A program made the translations under genes and the position numbers. 5,904 nucleotides of DNA from the NCBI GenBank assembly GCA_016926475.1, contig JAFGON010000042.1, positions 1 through 5,904 of the forward strand. The letters run 5' to 3'. Of the stretch, positions 5,842-5,904 are shown piece after piece (the first letter of the stretch is position 1; each line of letters starts with the position of its first letter). Below the pieces are notes generated by a model. It worked only from the letters and a program-made list of their open reading frames with translations, was not told the DNA's origin and did not search any database. Origin of the DNA: a candidate division WOR-3 bacterium. Its GTDB lineage: Bacteria > SDB-A.

Positions 5842-5904
5842 TGCTCGGTAGCTCAATTGGCAGAGCGGGTGGCTGTTAACCACTAGGTCGTGGGTTCGAG
5901 TCCC
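5842..5904 (+). tRNA. tRNA-Asn (anticodon GTT), 3' end beyond the window
   Basis: The acceptor 5' strand is TGCTCGG (5842-5848), followed by T8-A9. The D stem GCTC/GAGC is at 5851-5854 and 5863-5866. The anticodon stem GGTGG/CCACT (5868-5872, 5880-5884) has one terminal G-U pair. The anticodon loop CTGTTAA has GTT at 5875-5877, which reads asparagine codons AAC and AAU. The variable region AGGTC and the T stem GTGGG with loop TTCGAGT (5895-5901) follow. The window ends within the 3' strand of the T stem, so the acceptor 3' strand and any encoded CCA are not visible. U33-G34-U35 matches the recognition triplet of tRNA-guanine transglycosylase, so this tRNA is an expected queuosine substrate. 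Confidence 0.96.

Noticed and set aside
1-5904. CRISPR arrays, insertion sequences, phage genes or long direct repeats
   Set aside because: I found no spaced repeats, transposase motifs or terminal inverted repeats. Apart from the small ORF, every gene is a recognisable housekeeping or cell-wall gene.

Overview
The window is a tightly packed bacterial gene block read entirely on the + strand. Nine reading frames run from base 1 to 5795 with almost no intergenic DNA, and a promoter and a truncated tRNA gene follow at the right edge. The lipoprotein-type RlpA at the left end points to a diderm (Gram-negative type) bacterium. PyrE is of the roughly 200-residue form known from Thermus, arginine is often AGA/AGG and isoleucine often ATA. 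This would fit a poorly characterised or uncultivated lineage, but the phylum cannot be fixed from the sequence alone.

Layout: an RlpA-like lipoprotein (1-462); orotidine 5'-phosphate decarboxylase pyrF, interrupted by an in-frame TAA into an N-terminal piece (459-734) and a C-terminal piece (735-1139); orotate phosphoribosyltransferase pyrE (1136-1738); the YebC/TACO1-family gene (1741-2493); the Holliday-junction set ruvC (2490-2978), ruvA (2963-3544) and ruvB (3541-4563); a small unrecognised ORF of 68 codons (4553-4759); queA for queuosine synthesis (about 4746-5795); a sigma70-type promoter (5802-5829); and the 5' part of tRNA-Asn(GTT) from 5842 to the window end. Neighbouring genes overlap by 4 to 16 bases, or are separated by at most 2, so the block is very probably one translationally coupled transcript. 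The tRNA has its own promoter.

Functionally the block joins the last two steps of UMP synthesis (PyrE makes OMP, PyrF decarboxylates it), branch migration and resolution of Holliday junctions (RuvA, RuvB, RuvC), a translation-associated YebC protein, and tRNA wobble-base modification (QueA). The yebC-ruvCAB-queA neighbourhood is a familiar bacterial arrangement.

The most notable feature is pyrF. A single TAA replaces one codon directly after the fourth beta strand of the TIM barrel. It is followed at once by ATG, with a perfect AGGAGG seven bases upstream. Everything else in the gene is intact, so this is either a point nonsense mutation, a sequencing error, or a real split enzyme made of two (beta-alpha)4 half-barrels. 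Next in interest are the uncharacterised small ORF wedged between ruvB and queA, and queA standing directly before a tRNA-Asn that is itself an expected queuosine substrate.
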